A DNA stretch of 64,000 nucleotides from Ruminococcus flavefaciens AE3010 (lineage in GTDB: Bacteria > Bacillota > Clostridia > Oscillospirales > Ruminococcaceae), in NCBI RefSeq assembly GCF_000526795.1, contig NZ_JAGT01000001.1:1635001-1699000 (forward strand), given 5' to 3'. The notes below the pieces were generated by a model. That model was not told where the DNA came from. It ran no database searches and worked only from the letters and a program-made list of their open reading frames with translations. This document shows positions 16,407-23,833 of the stretch, in pieces (within the stretch, counting starts at the first letter, position 1; each line of letters opens with the position of its first letter). The translations under genes were made by a program, and so were the position numbers.

Positions 16407-16973
16407 ATGACAAGCAGAGAACTGACAGCAATGATGCAGAGATCACCTGTCGACTGTCATAAAGCTCTCGTCAAGGAATATGGCAGATACGTTTATGCTA
16501 TCGCCTACAATAAGCTGAGAGGCTGCGGCACAAACGAAGATATAGAGGAATGTGTCAGCGACGTTTTTGCCGATCTCTTTATGAAATGTGAGTATGATCT
16601 GTCATATGAAAATGACATAAAATTTCTTATAGCAACTATAGCAAAACGAAAGGCGATCGACTACTTCCGCAGCCTTACCGCAAGAGGAAGCCATATATCC
16701 GAGACCGACGAGGACGATATGAGAGAGCTTGTCTCGGACTTCAGCGTTGACGAACGCGTTGACCGCTCGGAACTCCGCCGTGTGCTCCTCGATAAGATAG
16801 ATGAACTGGGAGAGCCTGATTCGACCATACTTATACAGAAATTCTACTATAACCGAAATTCCAAGGAAATAGCAGAGAGCGTTTCCATGACTGCAACGGC
16901 AGTCAGACAGAGATGCTCCCGCGCTATGGACAAGCTGCGCACTAAGCTTGCGGAAGTCGGAATCGGAAGATAA
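16407..16973 (+). CDS. ECF-type RNA polymerase sigma factor, 188 aa
   Basis: Two ATGs lie six bases apart; the second (16407, MTSRELTAMMQRS) is 7 nt from AGGAGG while the first is too close, so it is chosen. Region 2 covers about residues 20-90 (YGRYVYAIAYNKLRGCG, EDIEECVSDVFADLF, FLIATIAKRKAIDYFRSL). Region 4 covers about 130-185 (SKEIAESVSMTATAVRQRCSR, written as SKEIAESVSM and TATAVRQRCSRAM), the helix-turn-helix for the -35 box. The anti-sigma-like membrane gene follows 12 nt downstream. It is only distantly like the sigma factor at 2562-3122, so the window has two separate ECF systems. Confidence 0.9.
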   Translation: MTSRELTAMMQRSPVDCHKALVKEYGRYVYAIAYNKLRGCGTNEDIEECVSDVFADLFMKCEYDLSYENDIKFLIATIAKRKAIDYFRSLTARGSHISETDEDDMRELVSDFSVDERVDRSELRRVLLDKIDELGEPDSTILIQKFYYNRNSKEIAESVSMTATAVRQRCSRAMDKLRTKLAEVGIGR

Positions 16974-16985
16974 GGGGGAGCAATA

Positions 16986-18353
16986 ATGAAAGAGAAAAAC
17001 ATATTCGATATTCTTGAGAATGCGGAGAATGATCCAATGGAAAGACTTATCGAAAAATGCCCCGAAATATCAGATGAACAGCTGGATAGGATATTTGCCA
17101 AGAGCGAAAAGAAGTTCATAAAAATGCGGGCAGAAGAGAATGGAACAAAGAGAGATAAAAATATAAAAATGACTGAAAACGACACCGTAGAGGGCGTAGA
17201 GCACAGCAGGAGACCTGCATGGCTTGCTCCTCTGAGCACAGCGGCTTCCATACTGCTCATCGCAGGCATCGCTATCGGAAGCACGGTAATGCTGAAAAGG
17301 AACACCAAGCCCAGCGGAGGCGGCGGTGTGACACCTGCTGTCACAGTCACATCTTCAACAGGAACAGGTACAAATATAGTTTCCACAGACAAAAACGGCT
17401 CGACCATCAAGGTCACAACAGTTACAACTGCTTCATCGGCAGATACAGCAACAGTAACAAATACAGACGCAGCCAATGGCGAAAACACCGATACATCATT
17501 CATCGACCGCTTCGTGGGAACATGGAAGTATCAGGAATCAAGCGTAAACGATCTCAGTGATCAGAATTCCATCGAAACCAAGGGTACAGTACAGATAAAC
17601 AGCGATGCGACCTACACATATACCGACAATAACGGCAGAGTCACTACAGGAAAGATCACAGAATTCATTGAGGAAATAGGCGGCACAGAAATACCGAGGC
17701 TTGATTTCTCAGGCAATAACTTCAAGGCGAATGGCGCTTATTATGTGGAATCCAAGCCTTATGAGCTTCATTTCGGCAACGGCTATGCGGCACGTCTGCT
17801 GCGCAGCGAATATGAAGATACACACGGCGTCGCTTCAAGCTATGATATTGCATACAGATACGTACTGAAGGATTTTATGAACTCCGACCAGTACAACAGT
17901 GATTCACGCTGGGATCTTCAGGATCTGGACGGCGACGGAACTCCCGAGCTCCTGATCTCGGCAAATACCAACTACGGTTCATATATCTACTATTTCGAGG
18001 ACGGCTCCGCACATATAGTGGGCAATATAGTTGTTGAAAACTTCGGCAGAAACGGTACCTTCCTGCTGTGCAAAGACGAGAATCTCATCGGCTTTTCCGA
18101 GGGCATCAATAAGGAGTACTTCTCAGATTCATTCTCTGCGTTTATAGGCAAATTCGAGGATCATTATGTACAGCATGTACAGCAAATGAGTAAATTTGCT
18201 TATCCCGAGGATCCGCAGAAATACTACTATGACGTTGACAATGAATATGTCAGCGAGGAGGAATATAACGCCGCAGTAAACAACTTCAATTCCAAGAACT
18301 GGACAGAAGTCGGCAGACGCTATTCCTTCGGCGATTATTCGCCTCTGAATTAA
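16986..18353 (+). CDS. Membrane-anchored anti-sigma-like protein with extracellular lipocalin-like domain, 455 aa
   Basis: The first 78 residues are cytosolic and contain FDILENAENDPMERLIEKC and EISDEQLDRIFAKSEKKF, an acidic helical start common in anti-sigma partners of clostridial ECF factors. A membrane segment follows at about 80-106, then a Gly/Thr/Ser linker with runs of VTTVTTAS. The outer part has FVGTWKYQESSVND, the start of a lipocalin-like beta barrel (about 178-285), and then a helical region with a calcium-binding-like DLDGDGTPELLIS (about 325). RBS AAGGGGGAG. It sits 12 nt after the sigma gene and ends at a strong terminator. The role as sensor/anti-sigma is inferred from order and topology. 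Confidence 0.7.
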   Translation: MKEKNIFDILENAENDPMERLIEKCPEISDEQLDRIFAKSEKKFIKMRAEENGTKRDKNIKMTENDTVEGVEHSRRPAWLAPLSTAASILLIAGIAIGSTVMLKRNTKPSGGGGVTPAVTVTSSTGTGTNIVSTDKNGSTIKVTTVTTASSADTATVTNTDAANGENTDTSFIDRFVGTWKYQESSVNDLSDQNSIETKGTVQINSDATYTYTDNNGRVTTGKITEFIEEIGGTEIPRLDFSGNNFKANGAYYVESKPYELHFGNGYAARLLRSEYEDTHGVASSYDIAYRYVLKDFMNSDQYNSDSRWDLQDLDGDGTPELLISANTNYGSYIYYFEDGSAHIVGNIVVENFGRNGTFLLCKDENLIGFSEGINKEYFSDSFSAFIGKFEDHYVQHVQQMSKFAYPEDPQKYYYDVDNEYVSEEEYNAAVNNFNSKNWTEVGRRYSFGDYSPLN

Positions 18354-18379
18354 ATATCCGCTGAAAGCAGCAATAATGA

Positions 18380-18417
18380 AACGTCCCCCTTTTATCAAAA
18401 AGGGGGACGTTTTTTTG
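18380..18417. terminator. Bidirectional Rho-independent terminator
   Basis: The stem ACGTCCCCCTTTT with AAAAGGGGGACGT (about 18381-18410) is flanked by AA on the left and TTTTTTT on the right. It serves both the anti-sigma gene and the convergent dockerin gene at 18441. Confidence 0.9.
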
Positions 18418-18440
18418 CTTAAAGCAGTCATGAACACACA

Positions 18441-19151
18441 TTATTTGTCAAAGACCGAGGTATCGCTGTATCTCATATGACGGAGAAGCTCGCGTCTCAT
18501 TACCACAAGGTCGAATATGTTTATCTCTCCGTCCTCACAAAGATCTGCCATATACCAGTCATTGATATTTGACTCGGGCATATGAAGGATATATCTTTGA
18601 AGCGCTACGATATCCGCAACATTGAATTCATAGTCACCGTTTACGTCGCCCGGGACATATGCCATCTCTCCCATAAGAGGCGGTATTTCTTCCTCAGAAG
18701 TGGTGGTAGTGGTCACAACCGTTGTAGTGGTTGCAGCTGTCATTGTACCAACAAACGGCGGTAAAGAAGTGCTTGTGGTGGTGGTCGTAGCAGGTTCTAA
18801 GAATCCGCCTGCCACCGACGGTATCGTCTCTGTGGTCGTTGTAGGCATTGTTGTAACAAAAGTACCCATGAGCGGCGGCACAGTTGTTGTGGTGGTAGTA
18901 GTTTCGGGTGCAATGTCTCCCATAAGCGGCGGTATAGTTGTTTCGGGCTCTGTATATATATCAGGGGGAGCTACTATACCTGCGGTATCTGGGATTTCCT
19001 CGGACAGAGGCTCTGATATGCTGTCGGGATTCACTGCCTGACCTGCAAGCTGCACGACGAGCTCTTCCGATTGAATATTGGCAGCGTTTACAGAAGCGCT
19101 GACAGTTACAGTCGCTAAGAGCGATGCTATCTCTTTTGTAAATTTCCTCAT
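18441..19151 (-). CDS. Secreted dockerin protein with repeated PPLMG motifs (candidate substrate of the adjacent radical SAM enzyme), 236 aa
   Basis: The ATG at 19151 overlaps the stop of the radical SAM gene by 4 nt. A signal peptide (1-23) leads to about 30 residues rich in Ser/Glu/Pro, then a repeat region (about 58-165) in which short motifs stand between Thr-rich spacers: VAPPDIYTEP, IPPLMGDIAPE, VPPLMGTFV, IPSVAGGFLEP, LPPFVGTMT, IPPLMGEMAYVP. A C-terminal dockerin (about 167-225) has both calcium loops, GDVNGDYEFNVADIV and ADLCEDGEINIFDLV. The only Cys is in the dockerin. No enzyme domain is present, so the repeats look like presented short peptides. I infer that the radical SAM enzyme modifies them before export. 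The alternative is a plain structural linker protein. Confidence 0.8.
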   Translation of the reverse strand: MRKFTKEIASLLATVTVSASVNAANIQSEELVVQLAGQAVNPDSISEPLSEEIPDTAGIVAPPDIYTEPETTIPPLMGDIAPETTTTTTTVPPLMGTFVTTMPTTTTETIPSVAGGFLEPATTTTTSTSLPPFVGTMTAATTTTVVTTTTTSEEEIPPLMGEMAYVPGDVNGDYEFNVADIVALQRYILHMPESNINDWYMADLCEDGEINIFDLVVMRRELLRHMRYSDTSVFDK

Positions 19152-20128
19152 TTTTCCTTACCTCCGTTTTCTTTAGATATTATTTCAAGCGCTGTCAGGA
19201 TATGCACTTGCTCCTCCATGCAGGCTGCTTCCGAAATATCCCTTACAGTGCCTGTTGTAGCCATTTTTCGGCAGGCACAGGAATTTCGGCAGTATTCAGC
19301 TATCTCGCAGCCTTTGCACCTCTCCGATACCATTGAATAATCGGGGTGCTCCTTTCTTGCCTTTTCGGCTTCAATGCCCACAAAAACATCACCGCAGCGG
19401 TATTCGGGTATGTTCTGGAACTGTACACAGGGGTAAAAGGTGCCGTCCCAGTTTATAAATATCTTCTTTTTGCATATCTCGCAAAGACTCCGCTTGTTTT
19501 CTTTGATATTTTTCTTCTTTACAGCCAGCTCATACAGGAAAAGATCGGGTATCTCGGCTATCCTGCGCCACTGCTCCCTTAAAACGTCGCCGAAGCTGTC
19601 GGGATCATCGGGGACGAGGAAGGCGTCCATTGCAGCAGATACCTTTTTTACGCCCATTCCTTTAAGGTACATGACATTGTCGTAAAGCTTCGGCAGCGTC
19701 TGCTCCGTATAGACAAGCTGTACAAGGGTCTCGGGCTGATATTTCAGCAGCAGCTTCAGATTGGCGTCAAGAAGCGCAGTATCAGCGCCGCGGTCGGTAC
19801 ACTCCCTGCCGTCATGGGACATATTGATAATGACCTTTCTGTCCGCACACCACTTTATGAACTCCTCGTCAAGGAGGGTACCGTTAGTAGTGATGACGAA
19901 CTCCTTTGCGGTTATATTCTCGCAGTAATACTTTACGGTATCCTTGTAAAGCAGAGGCTCTCCGCCGAAAAGATAGACCGTTCCCGCATTGGCGCGGCTG
20001 TTTATGAAATCTGCGATCCTGTCTCTTGTCTCATCGTTTATGCAGCCGTATTCCGTGTTCAGATGTCTTTCATAGCAATAGCTGCATCTGAGATTGCATT
20101 TGTTTGTTATGCTGATAGTATAATCCAA
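19148..20128 (-). CDS. Radical SAM protein with SPASM domain (peptide-modifying type), 326 aa
   Basis: The protein begins at the very N-terminus with the radical SAM core: TNKCNLRCSYCYERH carries the CxxxCxxC that binds the SAM-coordinating [4Fe-4S] cluster, followed by FGGEPLL (GGE motif) and ITTNGTLL. The C-terminal SPASM region supplies more cluster ligands: CEICKKKIFINWDGTFYPCVQF, split as CEICKKK and NWDGTFYPCVQF, then SERCKGCEIAEYCRNSCACR. This layout is found in anSMEs and in sactipeptide or ranthipeptide maturases. The start is a TTG at 20128; AAAGGAAG lies about 13 nt upstream, so the exact start is uncertain. Its stop codon overlaps the start of the PPLMG-repeat dockerin gene. No sulfatase lies in the window, which argues against an anSME role. 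Confidence 0.88.
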   Translation of the reverse strand: MDYTISITNKCNLRCSYCYERHLNTEYGCINDETRDRIADFINSRANAGTVYLFGGEPLLYKDTVKYYCENITAKEFVITTNGTLLDEEFIKWCADRKVIINMSHDGRECTDRGADTALLDANLKLLLKYQPETLVQLVYTEQTLPKLYDNVMYLKGMGVKKVSAAMDAFLVPDDPDSFGDVLREQWRRIAEIPDLFLYELAVKKKNIKENKRSLCEICKKKIFINWDGTFYPCVQFQNIPEYRCGDVFVGIEAEKARKEHPDYSMVSERCKGCEIAEYCRNSCACRKMATTGTVRDISEAACMEEQVHILTALEIISKENGGKEK

Positions 20129-20223
20129 AATATCATCCCGCTTCCTTTATCACTTATGCAGTGAAAGATATATATGCAGGGCATCGGAGGGGCACAGATA
20201 TCCCCTTTATTTTTCCGTTCACT

Positions 20224-20255
20224 TATTAGACGTATGAGAATGCAAAAACTCTCAC
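20224..20255 (-). promoter_or_regulatory. Possible ECF-type promoter of the radical SAM-dockerin operon
   Basis: On the minus strand GTGAG (20255-20251), 18 nt, CGTCTAATA (20232-20224), then GTGAACGG. It closely matches the element before the ECF sigma gene at 3165-3195. It lies about 95 bp before the TTG start. Confidence 0.4.
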
Positions 20256-20313
20256 CTTTTTTTCAAAAAAATCTCAAAAAAATTTTTTCTCCCTTAATTT
20301 CGGCGTTTTCGGG

Positions 20314-21540
20314 TCATTCCTGTTTGGCTGTGAGAGGCAGAGATACATAGAAGGTATTGTACCCGTTACTGCTCTCAGCCCATATCTTGCCGTTATGCTC
20401 AGCGACTATGCTCTCGGCAATGGAAAGTCCCAGACCGTAGCTCTGACCGTCGTTTCTTGCCTGATCTACGCGGTAGAACCGCTTGAAGATGTTCTCAAGC
20501 TCTTCCTTTGTCAGCGGTGTTCCCAGCCCCGACACAGACAGGACGCAGTTCGCAGCCTGACGTTTCAGCTTTACCGTGGCTTTATCCGCAGGGTCGGAGT
20601 ATTTCAGGGCATTGTCCAGCAGGATATTCATCACCTGTCTCAGTTTGTCCTTGTCGCCCTCTACGCTTATCTCGTCATCGATATCAGTTGCAAGCTCCAT
20701 ATCGTTCTCGTAAAACAGCGGCTCAAAGGGCAGTATACTGTCGTTTATGAGCTTGCTGAGGTCAAGGGTGGCAAGCTTCACGGCAGCCCTGTTATTGTCA
20801 AGCCTTGCAAGCTCAAGGAGACTTTCCACAAGTCCCCTCATGCGCTTTGACGTAGAGAGGATATTTTTTGTGAAGCCGTCTCTGTCGCTTTCGGAGTAGC
20901 TCTTGTCGCTCATCATCTCCGCGTTTGTCATTATGACCGTAAGCGGAGTTTTCAGCTCGTGGGAAGCGTCCGCTATGAACTGCTTCTGCTCATTCCATGT
21001 CTTTTCAACGGGCTTCGTCACCCATTTCGCCAGGAGCAAGCTTATTACAAAAAAGGCTGCATAGCCTATAAGTCCTATTATCAGGGAATTTCTGATAAAG
21101 CCCTTTATCATTGCCTTTTCTCTGGATATATCCGCAAAAACTATGGCTTTTCTGAAGCCGTTTTCGTCTCTCATGTATCTCAGGTCATAGTCGGGAAGTA
21201 TGCCCGTATCCTTTTTTCTCTCCTCAACAGCGTCAACCAGCTTTTTCAGCATGGTCTCATCGTTCAGGTCAAAAAGGTCGCTGCCGAATGCAGTGAGCTT
21301 GCCGTCATCGGATATATTCACCGTGAATAAGGGCAGGCGGATATTATCGGGCATATTATCGGGTCTGCCCATGGGCACTGCATCAGGCGGGCGGAATACC
21401 ATGGCCCGCATCATCTGTATGCTCTCACGCTGTATATTCTGCGTGGTAAAATGCAGCACAAATCCGAATATGACAATGAACAGCACCGTTACGATGCTCA
21501 TTATTACTGCAATGAATTTTATCCTCAGCCGTTTCAGCAT
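20314..21540 (-). CDS. Sensor histidine kinase of a two-component system, 408 aa
   Basis: Two membrane segments (about residues 9-31 and 146-168) enclose an extracellular sensor loop of about 115 residues. The kinase part has the H box FIADASHELKTPLTVIMTN, an N box DKLRQVMNILLDNALKYS, and a G box YGLGLSIAESIVAEHNGKIW. There is no clear HAMP domain between TM2 and the H box. The ATG at 21540 overlaps the end of the response regulator gene by 7 nt, so both are translated from one message. The divergent VTC-DUF4956-CotH operon is a likely target. The sensed signal cannot be read from the loop. Confidence 0.92.
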   Translation of the reverse strand: MLKRLRIKFIAVIMSIVTVLFIVIFGFVLHFTTQNIQRESIQMMRAMVFRPPDAVPMGRPDNMPDNIRLPLFTVNISDDGKLTAFGSDLFDLNDETMLKKLVDAVEERKKDTGILPDYDLRYMRDENGFRKAIVFADISREKAMIKGFIRNSLIIGLIGYAAFFVISLLLAKWVTKPVEKTWNEQKQFIADASHELKTPLTVIMTNAEMMSDKSYSESDRDGFTKNILSTSKRMRGLVESLLELARLDNNRAAVKLATLDLSKLINDSILPFEPLFYENDMELATDIDDEISVEGDKDKLRQVMNILLDNALKYSDPADKATVKLKRQAANCVLSVSGLGTPLTKEELENIFKRFYRVDQARNDGQSYGLGLSIAESIVAEHNGKIWAESSNGYNTFYVSLPLTAKQE

Positions 21541-22211
21541 TTTTCTTCACACTCCAGATGATAGCCTAAGCGCCTCATGGCTTCGATACGCACATCTGAG
21601 CCGATACTCACAAGCTTTTTCCGCAGGAAGCTCACATATGCCTCCACATGGTTCTCAACAGCATTGGAGTCGTAGCCCCATACCTTGGTCAGCAGGGTCT
21701 CCTTTGAGATGTGGTTCGTTCCCGAGGTCATAAGTATGCGCATGACCTCAAACTCCCTTGCGGACAGCCTTACACTGTTTTCGCCGCATATAAGGGAAGC
21801 CGATTCCATATCAAGTCGGGTATTGCCGAAGGCAAGCTCGTTCACCTGTGAGCCCTGTCTGCGGAGAAGTGCGTTCACGCAGGCGAGGAGCTCCCTTGCG
21901 TCAAAGGGCTTGGTGAGATAGTAGTCCGCACCTGTATCAAGTCCCTGCACCTTGTCATCAACGTCTGATTTGGCAGTCAGCATAAGTATGGGCGTTGTAT
22001 TGTGCTTGCTGCGGACAGCCTTTGCCACCTGATAGCCGTTCTTTTTCGGCAGCATTATGTCAAGGATTATGAGGTCATAGATACCCAGCATAGCGTACTG
22101 CTCGCCGCTTTCGCCGTCATAGACTGCCTCTGCTTCAAAGCCCTTAGACTCCAGCATGAGCTTCAGCGAATCTGCAAGTACCTTTTCGTCCTCTATTATA
22201 AGTATTTTCAT
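21534..22211 (-). CDS. OmpR-family response regulator, 225 aa
   Basis: The start is ATG 22211 (MKILIIEDEKVLADSLKLML), with AAGGGGGAAA upstream. The receiver domain holds the acidic pair ED near residue 8, the phosphoacceptor Asp in LIILDIMLPKKNGYQ (about 51), Thr in MLTAKSD, and Lys in YLTKPFD. The C-terminal winged helix (about 125-222) is of OmpR/PhoB type, ending GYHLECEEKC. It is followed by the histidine kinase with overlap. OmpR-type regulators bind direct repeats in tandem, and such repeats (TTCAC spaced by 11 bp) lie in the divergent spacer just upstream. Confidence 0.93.
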   Translation of the reverse strand: MKILIIEDEKVLADSLKLMLESKGFEAEAVYDGESGEQYAMLGIYDLIILDIMLPKKNGYQVAKAVRSKHNTTPILMLTAKSDVDDKVQGLDTGADYYLTKPFDARELLACVNALLRRQGSQVNELAFGNTRLDMESASLICGENSVRLSAREFEVMRILMTSGTNHISKETLLTKVWGYDSNAVENHVEAYVSFLRKKLVSIGSDVRIEAMRRLGYHLECEEKC

Positions 22212-22297
22212 ATTGGTTTCCCCCTTAAAGCCTTTAATAACATTATAATACAACAAATAGCTGAATTCAAGCTGAAATCATGAACAACTGCCATTAT

Positions 22298-22363
22298 TTC
22301 ACTTAATTTTCACTTGGGTTTTACCCTGTTCACACCCGTTTTCAGTTTCAATTCAGCGTTCAC
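22298..22363. promoter_or_regulatory. Tandem TTCAC direct repeats in the divergent spacer (possible response regulator site)
   Basis: TTCACTT occurs at 22298 and 22309 (11-bp spacing), TTCACAC at 22329, TTCAGTT and TTCAGCG at 22341 and 22352 (11-bp spacing), and TTCACAG at 22359. Repeats in step with the helix turn are typical of OmpR-family sites. The spacer separates the two-component genes from the VTC operon. Confidence 0.5.
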
Positions 22364-22459
22364 AGTTATAATTAAAGCATAGGATGAAACGCACGCAGGC
22401 TTGGTCGCCCGTTTCATTGGTCTGTGTGCGTGCCTATAACAAGAAAAGAGGTGAAAACT

Positions 22460-23128
22460 ATGGATCTCAGACATGAGATAAAGCATGAGATAAACTACTC
22501 GGACATGATAACGATCCGCCACAGACTCAGCGCAGTTGCATACCATGATCCACATGCCATAGACGGAAAATATTTTATCCGCAGCCTTTACTTCGATAAT
22601 CTTGCAGACAAGGCTCTTATGGAAAAGGTCAACGGTCTGAGCCGCCGTGAGAAATTCCGCATAAGATACTACAACGGTGATACCTCGGTCATTCATCTTG
22701 AAAAGAAAAGCAAGATAGACCACCTTGGCAACAAGCAGAGCGCTCCCCTAACAGCGCAGCAGGCGCAGAGCATAGTTGACGGTGATACGGAGTGGATGCT
22801 TGATTCGGAGCATCAGCTCATACGGGAGCTTTACTCCAAAATGAAGTCCCAGGGCATAGCTCCGAAAACTATCGTGGACTACACCAGAGAACCATTCATC
22901 TATCCCGCAGGAAATGTCCGCGTCACGCTGGACTACAACGTGCGCGGCGGCATGAGATGTACGGATTTCCTTGACCCCGACTGTGTGACAGTTCCGGTGT
23001 CGGACTCTATCATACTCGAAGTCAAGTGGGACTGCTTCCTGCCCGACATAATCAGAGATGCAGTTGCCCTTGCAGACAGGCGCGAGGGAGCTTTTTCAAA
23101 ATACGCAGCCTGTCGAATCTACGGATAA
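22460..23128 (+). CDS. VTC domain protein (polyphosphate polymerase type), 222 aa
   Basis: The start is ATG 22460 (MDLRHEIKHEINYSDM) with AGAGGTG upstream. The family is recognised from the tunnel-fold residues arranged as in the VTC domain: RHEIKHEIN at the start, YFIRSLYFDN, REKFRIRYYNGD, HLEKKSK, YTREPFIY, RVTLDYNVRGG and the late ILEVKWD. VTC-domain proteins make polyphosphate from ATP in yeast; bacterial members are of unproven function and usually travel with a DUF4956 membrane protein and a CotH-like protein, exactly as here. Probably cytosolic at the membrane face. First gene of a three-gene operon. Confidence 0.88.
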   Translation: MDLRHEIKHEINYSDMITIRHRLSAVAYHDPHAIDGKYFIRSLYFDNLADKALMEKVNGLSRREKFRIRYYNGDTSVIHLEKKSKIDHLGNKQSAPLTAQQAQSIVDGDTEWMLDSEHQLIRELYSKMKSQGIAPKTIVDYTREPFIYPAGNVRVTLDYNVRGGMRCTDFLDPDCVTVPVSDSIILEVKWDCFLPDIIRDAVALADRREGAFSKYAACRIYG

Positions 23129-23149
23129 AACATAAAGGAGTAATTTATT

Positions 23150-23821
23150 ATGAGTTTCAGTGATATCTTCAAGTCTAATTTTATCGACAATGTGACCAGC
23201 GTCAGCATTCTCGATATGGCTATCGCCATTATTCTTGCATTCGGTCTGGGAATGTTCATATTCCTCGTTTACAAAAAGACCTATTCGGGAGTTATGTACT
23301 CCGCAAGCTTCGGTACTACTCTCGTTGCACTTACAATGATAACCACAGTTGTTATCCTGGCAGTTACAAGCAACGTTGTTCTTTCCCTTGGTATGGTGGG
23401 CGCACTTTCTATCGTCCGTTTCCGTACAGCCATTAAGGAGCCCCTTGATATCGCATTCCTGTTCTGGTCTATCGCAGTGGGTATCGTCCTTGCAGCAGGC
23501 ATGATACCGCTTGCAGTTATCGGCAGCGTCATCATCGGCGTTATCCTCCTTGTATTCGTAAACCGCAAGGCTCACAAGAACCCATACATCGTAGTTATCC
23601 GCTGCGACGGTCACGACAGCGAGACAAAGGCTAAGGCATTCCTCGACGGCAAGACAGAAAGATGCGTTGTAAAGAGCAAGACTGCTCAGAAGGGCTCTGT
23701 AGAGCTCAATATGGAGATCAGACTCAAGGACGACAATACAGATTTCGTAAACACTCTTGCTGATATGGAAGGTGTACAGAGCGCAGTTCTCGTAAGCTAC
23801 AACGGCGACTACATGGGATAA
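23150..23821 (+). CDS. DUF4956 membrane protein, 223 aa
   Basis: The N-terminal half has about four membrane segments (about 21-41, 50-75, 78-95, 105-140). The conserved block SLGMVGALSIVRFRTAIKEP is diagnostic of DUF4956. The C-terminal half is a soluble domain of about 80 residues with an ACT-like or ferredoxin-like alternation (VVIRCDGHDSETKAKAF, LNMEIRLKDDNTDFVNTLADME, given as LNMEIRLKDD and NTLADMEGVQ). The gene lies 21 nt after the VTC gene and 12 nt before the CotH gene. It probably forms a membrane complex with both; this is inferred from conserved order. Confidence 0.88.
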   Translation: MSFSDIFKSNFIDNVTSVSILDMAIAIILAFGLGMFIFLVYKKTYSGVMYSASFGTTLVALTMITTVVILAVTSNVVLSLGMVGALSIVRFRTAIKEPLDIAFLFWSIAVGIVLAAGMIPLAVIGSVIIGVILLVFVNRKAHKNPYIVVIRCDGHDSETKAKAFLDGKTERCVVKSKTAQKGSVELNMEIRLKDDNTDFVNTLADMEGVQSAVLVSYNGDYMG

Positions 23822-23833
23822 GGGTGTGATATA

